Shown here: positions 1-7,857 of the stretch, piece by piece
Layout of the letters: each line of letters starts with the position of its first letter
How positions within the stretch are numbered: the first letter of the stretch is position 1
Program-made: the position numbers and the translations under genes
The notes under the pieces: generated by a model
The model's database searches: none
What the model was told of the DNA's origin: nothing
Seen by the model: only the letters and a program-made list of their open reading frames with translations
Source: Sorangium cellulosum
Lineage (GTDB): Bacteria; Myxococcota_A; Polyangia; Polyangiales; Polyangiaceae
DNA: 64,000 nt
NCBI RefSeq assembly: GCF_004135735.1
Contig: NZ_CP012670.1
Span: forward strand, 10,496,501-10,560,500
Direction of reading: 5' to 3'

Positions 1-164
1 GGCTCCGGACGGTCGACGTGCGGACGCCGGTCCGCGAGCTCCTCCCGATGTTCGACGCGGGGCTCGTCCCGATCGTGACGGACGGCGACGAGTTCGTCGG
101 GCTGGTCACGCGCATCGATCTGCTCAACCACCTGCGGCGGCGGGTGAGGCTGCACGAGGTGTGA
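1..164 (+). CDS. CBS-domain protein, C-terminal fragment (possibly cystathionine beta-synthase)
   Basis: The window opens inside this gene. The frame beginning at base 3 runs to a TGA at 162-164 and encodes 53 residues. The visible piece ends one CBS domain: a turn reading IVTDGDEFVGLV, then TRIDLLNHLRRR. That ending is typical of proteins with tandem CBS domains, especially the C-terminus of bacterial cystathionine beta-synthases, where it regulates a PLP-dependent catalytic domain. The catalytic part lies outside the window, so the exact enzyme is an inference. IMP-dehydrogenase-like or stand-alone CBS proteins remain possible. Confidence 0.6.
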   Translation, partial: LRTVDVRTPVRELLPMFDAGLVPIVTDGDEFVGLVTRIDLLNHLRRRVRLHEV

Positions 165-255
165 GCCGCGCGGCGGCGCGAGGCCGCGCCCCGGCTTGTG
201 CGTGGAGCGGGCCTGTGATGACATGCGCGCCATGCACAAGGCGCATGGAATCGGC

Positions 256-1155
256 ATGTCGAGGAGGCTCTCCGCGGGCGCGAGGCGGGCGCGGGCCCAC
301 GCGCTGGGCCCGGCGGCGATCGCCCTCGCGGCGTGCGCGCCCGCCGCGGCGCCGCCGGCCGTGAGCGCGCCCGCCGCGGCGCCGCCGGCCGCCGCCGCGC
401 AGGCGGAGGGCGCGGGGCAGGCCGCGCCCGCGGGGCTCGATCTCGCGGCGGCGCGGATCGTCGACCTGACGCACCCGATCACGCCGGAGATGCCCCTCTT
501 CCCCGGCAACAAGCCCTACGCCGCGGAGACGCTCAGCACCGTCGAGAAGGACGCGTATTACTCCAGCCGGTTCTCGATGGACGAGCACGCGGGCACGCAC
601 GTGGACGCGCCGGCGCATTTCAAGGCCGGGGCGGAGACCGTCGAGCAGATCGCGCCGGAGCAGCTCGTGGGGCCGGCGGCGGTCGTCGACGTGACGGCGA
701 AGGTGACGGCGAGCCCCGATCACCAGGTCTCCGTCGAGGACCTGAAGGCCTGGGAGGCGCGGCACGGGGCGCTCGGCCCGAAGCACATCGTGCTCATCCG
801 GACCGGCTGGGGGGCCCGCTGGTCCGATCCGGTGAAGTACAGGAACCAGGACGCGCAGGGCGTCATGCACTTCCCCGGCGTGTCCGTGGAGGCGAGCCGC
901 TACCTGCGCGAGCGCGGCGTCCGCTGCATCGGCATCGACACGCTCTCGACCGACCCGGGGCCCAGCCAGGCGTTCGATCAGCACAGGGCGTTCCTCGGCG
1001 CGGGCGGCTACCACATCGAGAACCTGGCCAACCTGGAGCAGCTCCCGGAGGCGGGGGCGTTCGTGGTGGTCGCGCCGCTCCCGCTCGCGCGCGGCAGCGG
1101 CGCGCCCGCCCGGGTGCTGGCGCTCCTGCCGGCGTCCGGGGCGCCGGCGCGGTAG
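256..1155 (+). CDS. Cyclase-family (kynurenine formamidase-like) metal-dependent hydrolase, exported
   Basis: This is a putative secreted member of the cyclase family (Pfam Cyclase, PF04199), whose characterised members are metal-dependent amide hydrolases such as kynurenine formamidase. The signature HAGTHVDAPAHF supplies the expected His/Asp metal ligands. The fold starts near IVDLTHPITPEMPLFPG, and a later segment has GIDTLSTDPGPS. The N-terminus is a basic stretch, a hydrophobic segment ending LAACAP that could be a lipobox, and an Ala/Pro-rich linker of about 40 residues. I place the start at 256, just before the basic stretch; an upstream ATG at 196 is also in frame and would add 20 residues. 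The substrate is unknown. The gene converges on the NALVP lipoprotein with only 3 bp between them. Confidence 0.85.
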   Translation: MSRRLSAGARRARAHALGPAAIALAACAPAAAPPAVSAPAAAPPAAAAQAEGAGQAAPAGLDLAAARIVDLTHPITPEMPLFPGNKPYAAETLSTVEKDAYYSSRFSMDEHAGTHVDAPAHFKAGAETVEQIAPEQLVGPAAVVDVTAKVTASPDHQVSVEDLKAWEARHGALGPKHIVLIRTGWGARWSDPVKYRNQDAQGVMHFPGVSVEASRYLRERGVRCIGIDTLSTDPGPSQAFDQHRAFLGAGGYHIENLANLEQLPEAGAFVVVAPLPLARGSGAPARVLALLPASGAPAR

Positions 1156-1158
1156 CGA

Positions 1159-2010
1159 TCACTGAAGGAAGACGGTGACGACCTTGGTGGTCGCGTCCGG
1201 GGGCCCGGTGAGGTTGTCGACGCAGGTCGGGTAGTACTGGCCGCTCGGGTTGAGCGGCAGGCAGTGGCTGTCGCACGACCCGAGGATGTGGATGAGCCCG
1301 CACTCCACCACGCTCCCGCCGGCGCCGAGGTGACCGGCGGCGCACTCGCGCAGCATCGATCGCGCGTAGTCGCGATTGGGCTCGTGATAGCAGGCGTGCA
1401 GGTACGGAGAGGGATCGAAGAGGTTCCCCCAGAAGGCGCCCTCCTGCTGCGTGTACGTCGAGAGCTCGGCGCTGCCGGTCTTGTCGAGCGCCGCGTGGCT
1501 GGCGCGCGACGAGATGATCACGGAGGCGCCGTACCAGTTCACCCGCGACCCGAGGCACGCCGAGACCCACTGTTGCTCCGTCTGCCCGAGCGGCTTGGTC
1601 GCCCAGCCCGGCGCGAGGCCGATGAGCCCCGCGTAGACCTCCTCGTGGACCGTGCCCCCCGCATCCGTCCACGAGAAGCTGAACGACTGCGACGGGGTGA
1701 GCGCACATCCGACCACATAGCTGAGGAACTGACGCGAGAGATCGCCCGCCGCGCCGGGATCCTGGATCGCGCTCAGGGCTGCTGGGCTCAGCGCGCCGGG
1801 CGCGAGCGCATTGGGGACGAGCGCATTGGGGACGAGCGCATTGGGGACGAGCGCGTTGGGGACGAGCGCGTTGGGGTTCAGCGCGTTGATGTACTCGAGC
1901 GGGGTCGGGGCGGTGCCTAGGAAGCCATCCTCCTCTTCCTGAGTCGTGACGCAGGAAGCCAATGAGACGAACGCGAGCGCGGCGAAATCAGCGGCGCTGA
2001 TCCGGTACAT
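1159..2010 (-). CDS. Hypothetical lipoprotein with tandem NALVP pentapeptide repeats
   Basis: The function is unknown. The 283-residue product has a short signal peptide ending SLASC, so it is probably a lipoprotein with Cys20 as the lipidation site. Residues 42-79 are a run of near-perfect pentapeptides: NALNP, NALVP four times, NALAP, then GALSP and AALS. The rest, about 200 residues, is a globular domain with several Cys residues near the C-terminus (CDSHC and nearby), suggesting disulfides. I chose the start at 2010 because a strong ribosome-binding site, AAGGGGGGAA, lies just upstream; the frame remains open further upstream without comparable support. A plausible sigma-70-type promoter lies at 2064-2093. 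Confidence 0.8.
   Translation of the reverse strand: MYRISAADFAALAFVSLASCVTTQEEEDGFLGTAPTPLEYINALNPNALVPNALVPNALVPNALVPNALAPGALSPAALSAIQDPGAAGDLSRQFLSYVVGCALTPSQSFSFSWTDAGGTVHEEVYAGLIGLAPGWATKPLGQTEQQWVSACLGSRVNWYGASVIISSRASHAALDKTGSAELSTYTQQEGAFWGNLFDPSPYLHACYHEPNRDYARSMLRECAAGHLGAGGSVVECGLIHILGSCDSHCLPLNPSGQYYPTCVDNLTGPPDATTKVVTVFLQ
1774..1887 (-). repeat. 15-bp tandem repeat coding for NALVP pentapeptides
   Basis: The unit GGGGACGAGCGCATT (plus strand) recurs four to five times with only A/G changes in one codon. Degenerate copies flank it on each side. Its length is a multiple of three, so copy-number change would lengthen or shorten the linker without breaking the frame. Confidence 0.85.
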
Positions 2011-2063
2011 GGTGATTCCCCCCTTGGCTGGCCCTTCGTGGCGGGACCGAAGGGTATGCAGTG

Positions 2064-2093
2064 ATTCTATCCGTGAACGGTCATGCGTGTCCA
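2064..2093 (-). promoter_or_regulatory. Candidate sigma-70-type promoter for the NALVP lipoprotein gene
   Basis: On the minus strand TGGACA (2088-2093) and TAGAAT (2064-2069) are separated by 18 bp. They lie about 55 bp upstream of the ATG at 2010, in a locally AT-rich stretch. This is a match by eye only. Confidence 0.4.
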
Positions 2094-2730
2094 TGACTCG
2101 TTGGTTATCGCTGTAAAATTCTGTGTTGATCAGCGAACAATAGGCTCTGTCCGAGACGTGGGTCATCCTGTCGTGAAGAGCGTGCGCCCCTCGGGAGCTC
2201 CGCTTACCCGACACCCTTTCATTGCTGCGGAGCGCTGCGCGCTCGCCGAGGCGCGCTCCGTCGCCGGGAATGGAGCCGCACGGAGCGACAGGCCGGAGGC
2301 GGCCGGATGCTCGCCTTGCAGGAAGGCTCGAGAGACAGCCCGGCGCCGTGCGTCCGCTGGGCCATTGGCAGAGCGCCGCGTGACACCGGGTAAGGACGGA
2401 ACGGGTGGGGGATGGTGCGGGAAGAACCGATGACAAATGCGCCTCTCGGATCTCTTCGGCCCGGAGAGCCGAGAGGACCCTTTCGTCATTGCATGGCGCC
2501 GTCGCGTCACGGCCGCGCGGAACAGCGATGCAACGCCAGCCTGGAACGGAGGGGCGGGGCGGCAGGACGAGAGCGCGGAGCGCGCTCGCTTCGCGCCGTG
2601 CTCTCCGCGCTCTCGCGGCCTCGCCTCGCTGCCTCTCCTGCCGGGCCCTGGAGACGCGAACGGACGGGCTGCGCGGCGCCCCTCGCGGGCGCTGGGGGGG
2701 TCGGCGCGCCCGTTGCGAGGGGCCCTGCCC
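2094..2730. other. Intergenic region with no convincing gene
   Basis: This interval separates divergent genes. Several frames are open, as expected at this GC content, but their translations are Arg/Ala-rich low-complexity sequence without recognisable motifs. The left 60 bases are AT-rich and probably promoter-like. The frame of the flavoprotein gene is open back to 2437, but that stretch looks non-coding. Confidence 0.5.
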
Positions 2731-3654
2731 ATGGCGCCACGGAACGAGGTGCTCCCGGGGTACGACGTGATCATCGTGGGCGCGGGGCCTGCCGGCCTCA
2801 GCGCGGCGCTGATCCTGGGCCGGTGCAGGCGCCGCGTCCTCGTGTGCGACTCGGGGCAGTACCGCAACGCCGCAGCGCAGGCGATGCACGGCTTCCTCTC
2901 GCGCGACGGGATCGCGCCGTCCGAGCTCAGGCGAATCGGGCGCGAGCAGCTCGCGCCCTACGGCGTGGAGCTGCGGGAGGCGGCCGTCTCGGGGGTCCGC
3001 GCCGGCGCGCGGCGCTTCGAGGTCTCGCTGGAGGGCGGCGAGCGCCTCGTGTGCCGCAAGCTGCTGCTCGCGACCGGGCTCGTCGACCGGCTGCCGGAGC
3101 TCGCGGGGCTCCGCGAGATGTACGGCAAGAGCGTGCACCACTGCCCGTACTGCGACGGCTGGGAGGCGCGCGACCAGCCGATCGGCGTCTACGGGCCGGG
3201 CTCCACCGGCGTCCAGCTCGCGCTGACGATGAAGACGTGGAGCGATGACGTGATCCTGTTCACGGACGGCCCGGCGCCCCTGTCCGAGGCCGAGGAGGCG
3301 CGGCTCGCCCGCCACGGCGTGGCCGTGCGCAGGGAGCGGATCGCCCGGCTCGAGGGCGAGGACGGGTGGCTCTCGCGCGTCGTGCTCGCGGACGGCAGCG
3401 CGGTGGAGCGACGATCGCTGTTCGTGAAGGCGAGGCAGGAGCAGGGGGCGGACCTCGCGGCGAAGCTCCGGTGCGAGGTGACCGAGGAGCGCGGCGTGGA
3501 GACGGCGGAGCGGCACGAGGAGACGACCACCTCCGGCGTCTTCGTCGCCGGGGACGCGTCGAGGGACGTGCTGCTCGCGATCATGGCCGCGGCCGAGGGG
3601 GCGGACGCGGCGTTCGGGATCAACTGCGCGCTGCAGGAAGAGGATCTGGCCTAG
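2731..3654 (+). CDS. Thioredoxin-reductase-like NAD(P)/FAD-dependent oxidoreductase
   Basis: This 307-residue flavoprotein matches the class II pyridine-nucleotide oxidoreductase family, the usual size for a thioredoxin reductase. The FAD-binding Rossmann motif GAGPAG is at residues 17-22. The redox-active CPYC is at 138-141 in the context HHCPYCDGWE. A second nucleotide-binding loop (YGPGSTG) follows, and the C-terminal FAD segment is VFVAGDAS. It would move electrons from NAD(P)H through FAD to a dithiol partner. No thioredoxin gene is adjacent, so the partner is unknown. I start at the ATG at 2731 because the conserved fold begins ten residues later; the upstream in-frame extension is low complexity. 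Confidence 0.85.
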   Translation: MAPRNEVLPGYDVIIVGAGPAGLSAALILGRCRRRVLVCDSGQYRNAAAQAMHGFLSRDGIAPSELRRIGREQLAPYGVELREAAVSGVRAGARRFEVSLEGGERLVCRKLLLATGLVDRLPELAGLREMYGKSVHHCPYCDGWEARDQPIGVYGPGSTGVQLALTMKTWSDDVILFTDGPAPLSEAEEARLARHGVAVRRERIARLEGEDGWLSRVVLADGSAVERRSLFVKARQEQGADLAAKLRCEVTEERGVETAERHEETTTSGVFVAGDASRDVLLAIMAAAEGADAAFGINCALQEEDLA

Positions 3655-3681
3655 CGACCACCTCCCGCGCGCGCGCGACCC

Positions 3682-4143
3682 TCAGTCGCCCCGCCGCTCC
3701 CCGGGCCCGCGGCCGCGCCCGCGGTGGTGGTGGCCCGGCCCGTCCGGCGGGCCGGGGCGCCGCCTTCGCATCGCCTCGAACCGCTCGTACTGGGCGCGCT
3801 GGTCGGCGGTGAGCACGCCCTTCACGCGGGCGTCGGTGCCGTCGCGGAGGGCGTCGAGGCCGGGGCGGCACTCGGCCAGGAGCCGCTCCCGCTCGAGCTC
3901 GGCCTCGGCCAGGATGGCCTCGATCTCGCTCTCCTGGGCGTCGGTGAGGTCGAGGCGGCGGCGCATGGCCTCCAGCCGGAACTGGGCGCGCGCCTCGGCC
4001 GGAGGCCTCCGGAACGTGGCGCGGAGGTGGTGGAGGGTGACGCCGTGGCCGAGCGCGGCGCCGGCGACGCCGCCGAAGAGGAAGACGGCGGCGAGCACGG
4101 CCGCGGGCTTCCAGCGCGCGGGGGCGGGGGGGCGCGACGTCAT
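3682..4143 (-). CDS. Spy/CpxP-like periplasmic protein (CnrX-like sensor candidate)
   Basis: The 153-residue product has one N-terminal membrane segment (AAVLAAVFLFGGVAGAALG, about residues 12-30). A helical periplasmic domain of the Spy/CpxP/heavy-metal-resistance type follows. The LTxxQ-like motifs read DLTDAQ and LTADQR, and there is an amphipathic helix rich in Glu and Arg. The tail is Gly/Pro/His/Arg-rich. It is the last gene of a cluster with an ECF sigma factor and a probable anti-sigma factor, overlapping the latter by 4 bp. By analogy with CnrX in the cnrYXH nickel/cobalt system it could be the periplasmic metal sensor; that role is inferred from context. Confidence 0.7.
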   Translation of the reverse strand: MTSRPPAPARWKPAAVLAAVFLFGGVAGAALGHGVTLHHLRATFRRPPAEARAQFRLEAMRRRLDLTDAQESEIEAILAEAELERERLLAECRPGLDALRDGTDARVKGVLTADQRAQYERFEAMRRRRPGPPDGPGHHHRGRGRGPGERRGD

Positions 4144-4589
4144 TCGCTGACCTCGAGGGTGTCCACGGAGGCCATGATCGCGGCGTCGACCTGGCGCTGC
4201 GCCTGCCAGACGAACGCGACGCTCGCGGCGGCCGCGAGCGCGGTGAGGACGACCGCGGCGCGGCCCGAGCGGACGATGCCGTCGGTCACGGTGGGCCGCG
4301 CGGGCAGGGGAGCCGCCCGGACGGCGCGCAGCACGGCGTCGGTGAAGGCGGGGTCCGGCGCGACGTCCCGGGTGGCGCGGGCGATGCGGGCGAGCGGGTC
4401 GGGCTGCGCCGGGTCGGGCTGCGCCAGGTCGGCCTGCGCCGGGGCGGCCTGCGCCGGGTCGGCCTGCGCCGCGGCGGCGCGCAGCACGGCGTCGGTGAAG
4501 CCGTCGTCGGCGTCGAGCCGGGAGGTCGCGGCCGCGAGGCGCGCGAGGTCCCGATCGAGCTCGGTCCGGTCGTCGTCGCGGTCAGGCAC
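4140..4589 (-). CDS. Putative anti-sigma factor, single-pass membrane protein
   Basis: The product of about 149 residues has a cytoplasmic N-terminal part with two related segments (FTDAVLRAAAA and FTDAVLRAVRA) joined by an Ala/Pro/Asp/Gln-rich repeat. One membrane helix (AAVVLTALAAAASVAFVW) and a short periplasmic tail follow. This fits an anti-sigma factor that holds the neighbouring ECF sigma factor at the membrane. I place the start at GTG 4589, which overlaps the end of the sigma gene by 8 bp; the upstream frame is an Arg-rich shadow of that gene. No zinc-binding HxxxCxxC motif is present, so it would not be a ZAS-type anti-sigma. The role is assigned from position and topology. Confidence 0.6.
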   Translation of the reverse strand: MPDRDDDRTELDRDLARLAAATSRLDADDGFTDAVLRAAAAQADPAQAAPAQADLAQPDPAQPDPLARIARATRDVAPDPAFTDAVLRAVRAAPLPARPTVTDGIVRSGRAAVVLTALAAAASVAFVWQAQRQVDAAIMASVDTLEVSE

Positions 4590-5148
4590 GGGGCGCCTCC
4601 TCGGTCTGTCGCGCGCGCAGCGCGGCGCGGGCACGCACCAAACGTTGCTCGATCGCGCCCTCGGAGCAACCGAGCGCGACGGCGGCCTCCTTCGCGGGCA
4701 GCCCCTCGACGGCGACGAGGACGAGCGCGGCGCGCTCCAGCGGCGGCAGGCCGGCGAGCAGGGCGTCGAGCTCGCGCAGCGCGACGCGCGCCTCGGCGGA
4801 GACCAGGCCGTCGAACCGCGGCTCGGCCGGCGCGTCGCGCGGGGTGTCGCGGCGGCGGCGGAGCGCGTCGAGGCAGGCGTTGGTCACGATGCGGTACAGC
4901 CAGGTCTCCACCTTCGATCTCCCGTCGTAGCGCCCCTCGCGCAGGGCGCGGTAGGCGTCGACGAACGCCTCCTGCAGGGCGTCCTCGGCCTCGGCCAGGT
5001 CGCCGACGAGGCGCGCGGCGAGGCGGTACATCGGCGCGCGCGTGTGGTCGACGATCTGCCGGAAGGCCGCGTCGTCGCCCCCGGCGACACGCGCTGCGAC
5101 GAGCCTCAGGTCGACGGTCACGAGCCCCCGCGATTCTGCGCCTGCCAC
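4582..5148 (-). CDS. ECF-family RNA polymerase sigma factor
   Basis: This 188-residue protein has the two-domain layout of ECF sigma factors. Region 2 reads AEAEDALQEAFVDAYRAL followed by VETWLYRIVTNACLDALRR, which covers the core-binding and -10 recognition helices. Region 4 reads LPPLERAALVLVAVEGLPAKEAA and then CSEGAIEQRLVRARAAL, the -35 recognition helix-turn-helix. It would direct RNA polymerase to a small regulon, probably including its own cluster. The membrane anti-sigma and Spy-like genes overlap downstream, and a His-rich Spy-like lipoprotein gene lies 36 bp upstream on the same strand. A GTG start at V11 is also possible. Confidence 0.9.
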   Translation of the reverse strand: MAGAESRGLVTVDLRLVAARVAGGDDAAFRQIVDHTRAPMYRLAARLVGDLAEAEDALQEAFVDAYRALREGRYDGRSKVETWLYRIVTNACLDALRRRRDTPRDAPAEPRFDGLVSAEARVALRELDALLAGLPPLERAALVLVAVEGLPAKEAAVALGCSEGAIEQRLVRARAALRARQTEEAPRA

Positions 5149-5184
5149 ATCGCGCGCGCCACCGGGTCCTTCGCTCGGCGGCGC

Positions 5185-6318
5185 TCAGCGGCGCCCGGGC
5201 GCGCGCCCGTCGTGGTCGCCGTGCCCGGGGCCGTGGTCGCCGTGCCCGGGGCCGTGGTCGCCGTGCCCGGGGCCGTGGCCATGGCCGTGCGCGTGCCCGC
5301 GCCCGCCGCGCCGGTGCTTGCCCGCAGGCGGGCCCTGCTCGAGGCGGTCGGCGAGCGCGTTGCGCTGCGCTTCGTCGAGGATCGGGACGATCGCGGCCAG
5401 CGCGTCGACCATGCGGTCGAGGTGCGCCCGCGGCCCCTTCTGTGCGCCCGCGGCCGGCAGGAAGGCGTTCGCGTCGAAGCGGTCCTCGGCGAACGTCGCG
5501 AGCCGCGCGCGCATCTCGGCGCGCATCGCCGCGAAGTCCTCCTTCCGGGCGCCCCGCTCGGCGGCGCTCGGGCGCACGCCCTCGATGGCCTTGTCGATCT
5601 GCGCGCGCTGCTCGTCGCGCAGGTCGAGCCCGCGGAGGAGGTGACCCAGCGGGCCCCCCTTCATCCCGCGGCCGCCCATCGGGCCGTGCTCGCCGCGCGC
5701 GCCCATCGGGCCGTGCCCGCCGCGCGCGCCCATCGGGCCGTGCTCGCCGCGCGCGCCCATCGGGCCGCGCCGTCCCTTCTCTCCCATCGCCTCCATCCTC
5801 GCCGCGATCGTGTCGACGAGCTGCTTGCGCTGCTCCTTCGTGAGCGTCGCGTGCAGGGTGCCGAGCGCCCCGGCGACGCGCGCGCGCCGCTCCTCGGTCC
5901 AGCGCCCGGCCGCGGGGAGCTTCGCCTCGATCGCGGCCCGGTCGATCGCGCCCGCGCGCACGCCCTCGGCGAGCGCCGCGAAGACCGCTCCACCCTCCGG
6001 GGGCGGCTTCGCGCCGTCGCGCAGCCCCTCGAGCGCGCCCTGGATCGTCGACCGCTGCGCGTCCGAGAGGTCGAGCTCGTGGAGCGCCGCGCGCAGGAGG
6101 CGCTCGGGGCCGTGCGCGCCGCCATGGTGGCCGCCGGGGCCCCTCCGGTGCCCGCCATGCCGACCGCCCTTCGGGCCCCGGGCGGCCGCGGCCTCGGCGG
6201 CCTCCCCGGTCGGGGACGTGTCGCGCTGGCCCGTCTCCGCGGTGCAACCGGCCGTACCGGCGAGCGCGCCGACGAGCGGCAAGATCCCAAAAAGCCTCCA
6301 CCGACGAGACTGCATCAT
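5185..6318 (-). CDS. Spy/LTXXQ-like lipoprotein with GPMGARGEH repeats and a His-rich tail
   Basis: The 377-residue lipoprotein (lipobox near LAGTAGC) contains two Spy-like helical segments. The first has LDLSDAQRSTIQGAL and LTKEQRKQL; the second has LDLRDEQRAQIDKAI and ILDEAQRNAL. Between them lie four tandem copies of a nine-residue unit like HGPMGARGE. The C-terminus is extremely His/Gly-rich (GHAHGHGHGPGHGDHGPG and further copies), a likely site for binding Ni, Cu, Zn or Co. Two ATG codons are adjacent (6318 and 6315) and preceded by GAGAGGAGAGCC. The gene lies first in the same-strand cluster with the ECF sigma factor, suggesting envelope metal buffering or sensing. Metal binding is inferred from composition. 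Confidence 0.7.
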   Translation of the reverse strand: MMQSRRWRLFGILPLVGALAGTAGCTAETGQRDTSPTGEAAEAAAARGPKGGRHGGHRRGPGGHHGGAHGPERLLRAALHELDLSDAQRSTIQGALEGLRDGAKPPPEGGAVFAALAEGVRAGAIDRAAIEAKLPAAGRWTEERRARVAGALGTLHATLTKEQRKQLVDTIAARMEAMGEKGRRGPMGARGEHGPMGARGGHGPMGARGEHGPMGGRGMKGGPLGHLLRGLDLRDEQRAQIDKAIEGVRPSAAERGARKEDFAAMRAEMRARLATFAEDRFDANAFLPAAGAQKGPRAHLDRMVDALAAIVPILDEAQRNALADRLEQGPPAGKHRRGGRGHAHGHGHGPGHGDHGPGHGDHGPGHGDHDGRAPGRR

Positions 6319-6435
6319 GGCTCTCCTCTCCTGGGTCGCCCGCGTCGTGCCGCGCGGGTCGTTCACCCCTGGGACGCCGGCGGGCGGGGGCTCCCTACGA
6401 GGCGGTCCTCTTTTTTTCCGGCGCCGGTCCCGGCG

Positions 6436-6927
6436 TCACCGCACGCCGGCGATCAGGTAGACGCGCGTCCCCTGCGGCGTGGCGACCTCGGCCTCGTCGC
6501 CCTCGGACAGGCCCAGCAAGGCCGTCCCGAGCGGGCTGGTCGTGGCGAGCGTCTGCACCTCGACGCCCTGGACCTGCATGCGCTCGCCGCCGGCCGCCGG
6601 CAGGAGGAAGTAGAGGGCGCGCCGGGGGCCGCTCTCGAGCTCCACCAGCGCCGAGCTCGCGATCGCGTCGCCCGGGCCGAAATCGCGCACCGCGACGGCC
6701 CCCAGCCGGGCGAGCGCCTGCTCGATCTGGAGCACGCGCTCGGTGTGGCCGCGCGCCACGTACGACGCCTCGGTGGCGCGCATGTCCTTGTCTCCCTCGG
6801 CGCGGTTCTCCTCGTGCGTCGCGGCGTCCGCGGCGTCGCGCGCCCGCTCCGCGACGCGCTCCAGCTCGCGAGCGAGCTGATCCTTCAGGGTCGCAAGCAA
6901 CGTGCGCTTGTCGATGACCGGAGGCAT
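6436..6927 (-). CDS. GreA/GreB-family transcription elongation factor
   Basis: The 163-residue product has the two-domain layout of Gre factors. The N-terminal coiled coil runs from about residue 5 to 75 and includes a segment rich in acidic residues near ENRAEGDKDMRATEAS. The C-terminal FKBP-like domain includes TTSPLGTALLGLSEGDEAEV, close to the conserved SPlG..LLG...GD signature. Gre factors enter the secondary channel of RNA polymerase and stimulate cleavage of backtracked RNA. The start at 6927 gives the usual size of about 160 residues; the frame upstream is open but looks non-coding. It is closer to the variant Gre-like proteins of proteobacteria than to classical GreA. Confidence 0.8.
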   Translation of the reverse strand: MPPVIDKRTLLATLKDQLARELERVAERARDAADAATHEENRAEGDKDMRATEASYVARGHTERVLQIEQALARLGAVAVRDFGPGDAIASSALVELESGPRRALYFLLPAAGGERMQVQGVEVQTLATTSPLGTALLGLSEGDEAEVATPQGTRVYLIAGVR

Positions 6928-7068
6928 GACGGGGCGCACGTTACCAGACCGGATCGTCACGGTCACCCCGCGGCCGGCCTGGCGCGACGACCCGGCGCTG
7001 CCCGCGGCGCCCCGCTGGACCCGGAGATCTCGGGGCCGCGGGGCGCCGGGCTCCTGCACGTCACGCGG

Positions 7069-7296
7069 CTACTGTACGTCGCGCCGATCGATCGGCCGCG
7101 CGCGCGTGCCGGCGTCCACGCAGGTGCAGACCTGGCAGCCGTTCTTGTCGGTCACGCAGTGATCATCGCCGCCGAGGCAGCTCGGGCGATACTCGGTCGG
7201 GCAGTCGCGCGTCGCGCCCACGTCGCCCGGCGAGAGGGCGTGGCGGCAGCCGAACGCGCCGCCCACGACGAGCGCGGCGAGCAGCACGAGCCGCAT
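7069..7296 (-). CDS. Small Cys-rich lipoprotein, function unknown
   Basis: A 75-residue product with a clean signal peptide and lipobox (LVVGGAFGC, Cys17). The mature part has seven more Cys, including DCPTEYRPSC and a C-terminal GCQVCTCVD, suggesting a disulfide-rich extracellular domain. I do not recognise the family. The frame extends upstream, but the extension is Pro/Arg/Ala-rich low complexity, so I start at 7296. Confidence 0.6.
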   Translation of the reverse strand: MRLVLLAALVVGGAFGCRHALSPGDVGATRDCPTEYRPSCLGGDDHCVTDKNGCQVCTCVDAGTRARPIDRRDVQ

Positions 7297-7839
7297 GCCG
7301 GAGCGGGCGGCGCGCGCCGTCGCGGAGCGCCGCGCGGGGCCGGGCTCCGGGCGAAACCCGCCGGTCGCCGCGGCGCCTCGCGGGCGGGCGGGGCCGGCGA
7401 GCCGCTCCCGCCCGTGACCCGGCGCGGGGCGCGCCCCGGCGCTCGCCCGTGCGGGGCCTGCCAGCGCGCCCATCTGTGGCTGCATCGTCCTGCGCATGAT
7501 CTGCCGATCCCAGCGTCGCCAGGAGCTCTCGCGGGCCTCCCATCGCCCAACGACGACATGAGGAGCTCTCGCGAGCCGCCCGTTGCCCAACGACGATAGG
7601 CGAACCCCCGTGTCGCTGGCAAGCAGGAGGGCTCCGCGCGGAGGTCCGGGCACCTCGACGCCGAGGGCGCGATTCCTCGCCGTCAGCCGGAGTTTCCCTC
7701 GAGGGGTATCGCCGCGCCCCTCGGCGGGCGCCGCGCGCGAGCAAGCCATGGCGCGGCGTGGAGCCCGGTGCGCGCGCTCGCCAGGGGGCGCGCCGCGGTG
7801 CGCGCGCTTGATCCTGGCCGCGGCCCTTGGTAGTGATGA
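7297..7839. other. Intergenic region between divergent genes
   Basis: Apart from the 40-bp duplication at 7521-7600 this interval shows no convincing gene on either strand. Translations are low-complexity Arg/Ala/Pro sequence. Confidence 0.5.
7521..7600. repeat. 40-bp tandem duplication
   Basis: Two adjacent 40-bp copies (7521-7560 and 7561-7600) both begin AGGAGCTCTCGCG and share GCCCAACGACGA near the end. They differ at a handful of positions. They lie in non-coding DNA. Confidence 0.8.
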
Positions 7840-7857
7840 TGCAATATAATTGCAAAT
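7840..7857 (+). promoter_or_regulatory. Operator/promoter of the DUF5916 gene (metallophore regulon site 1)
   Basis: A perfect interrupted palindrome TGCAAT-N3-ATTGCA spans 7840-7854 and contains an exact TATAAT at 7845-7850. The only usable ATG of the next gene is at 7856, so a transcript from this box would be nearly leaderless. The element shares the core AATTGCAAATG with sites at 10221, 16543 and 26549. A repressor bound here would cover the -10 box. No clear -35 is visible. Confidence 0.6.
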
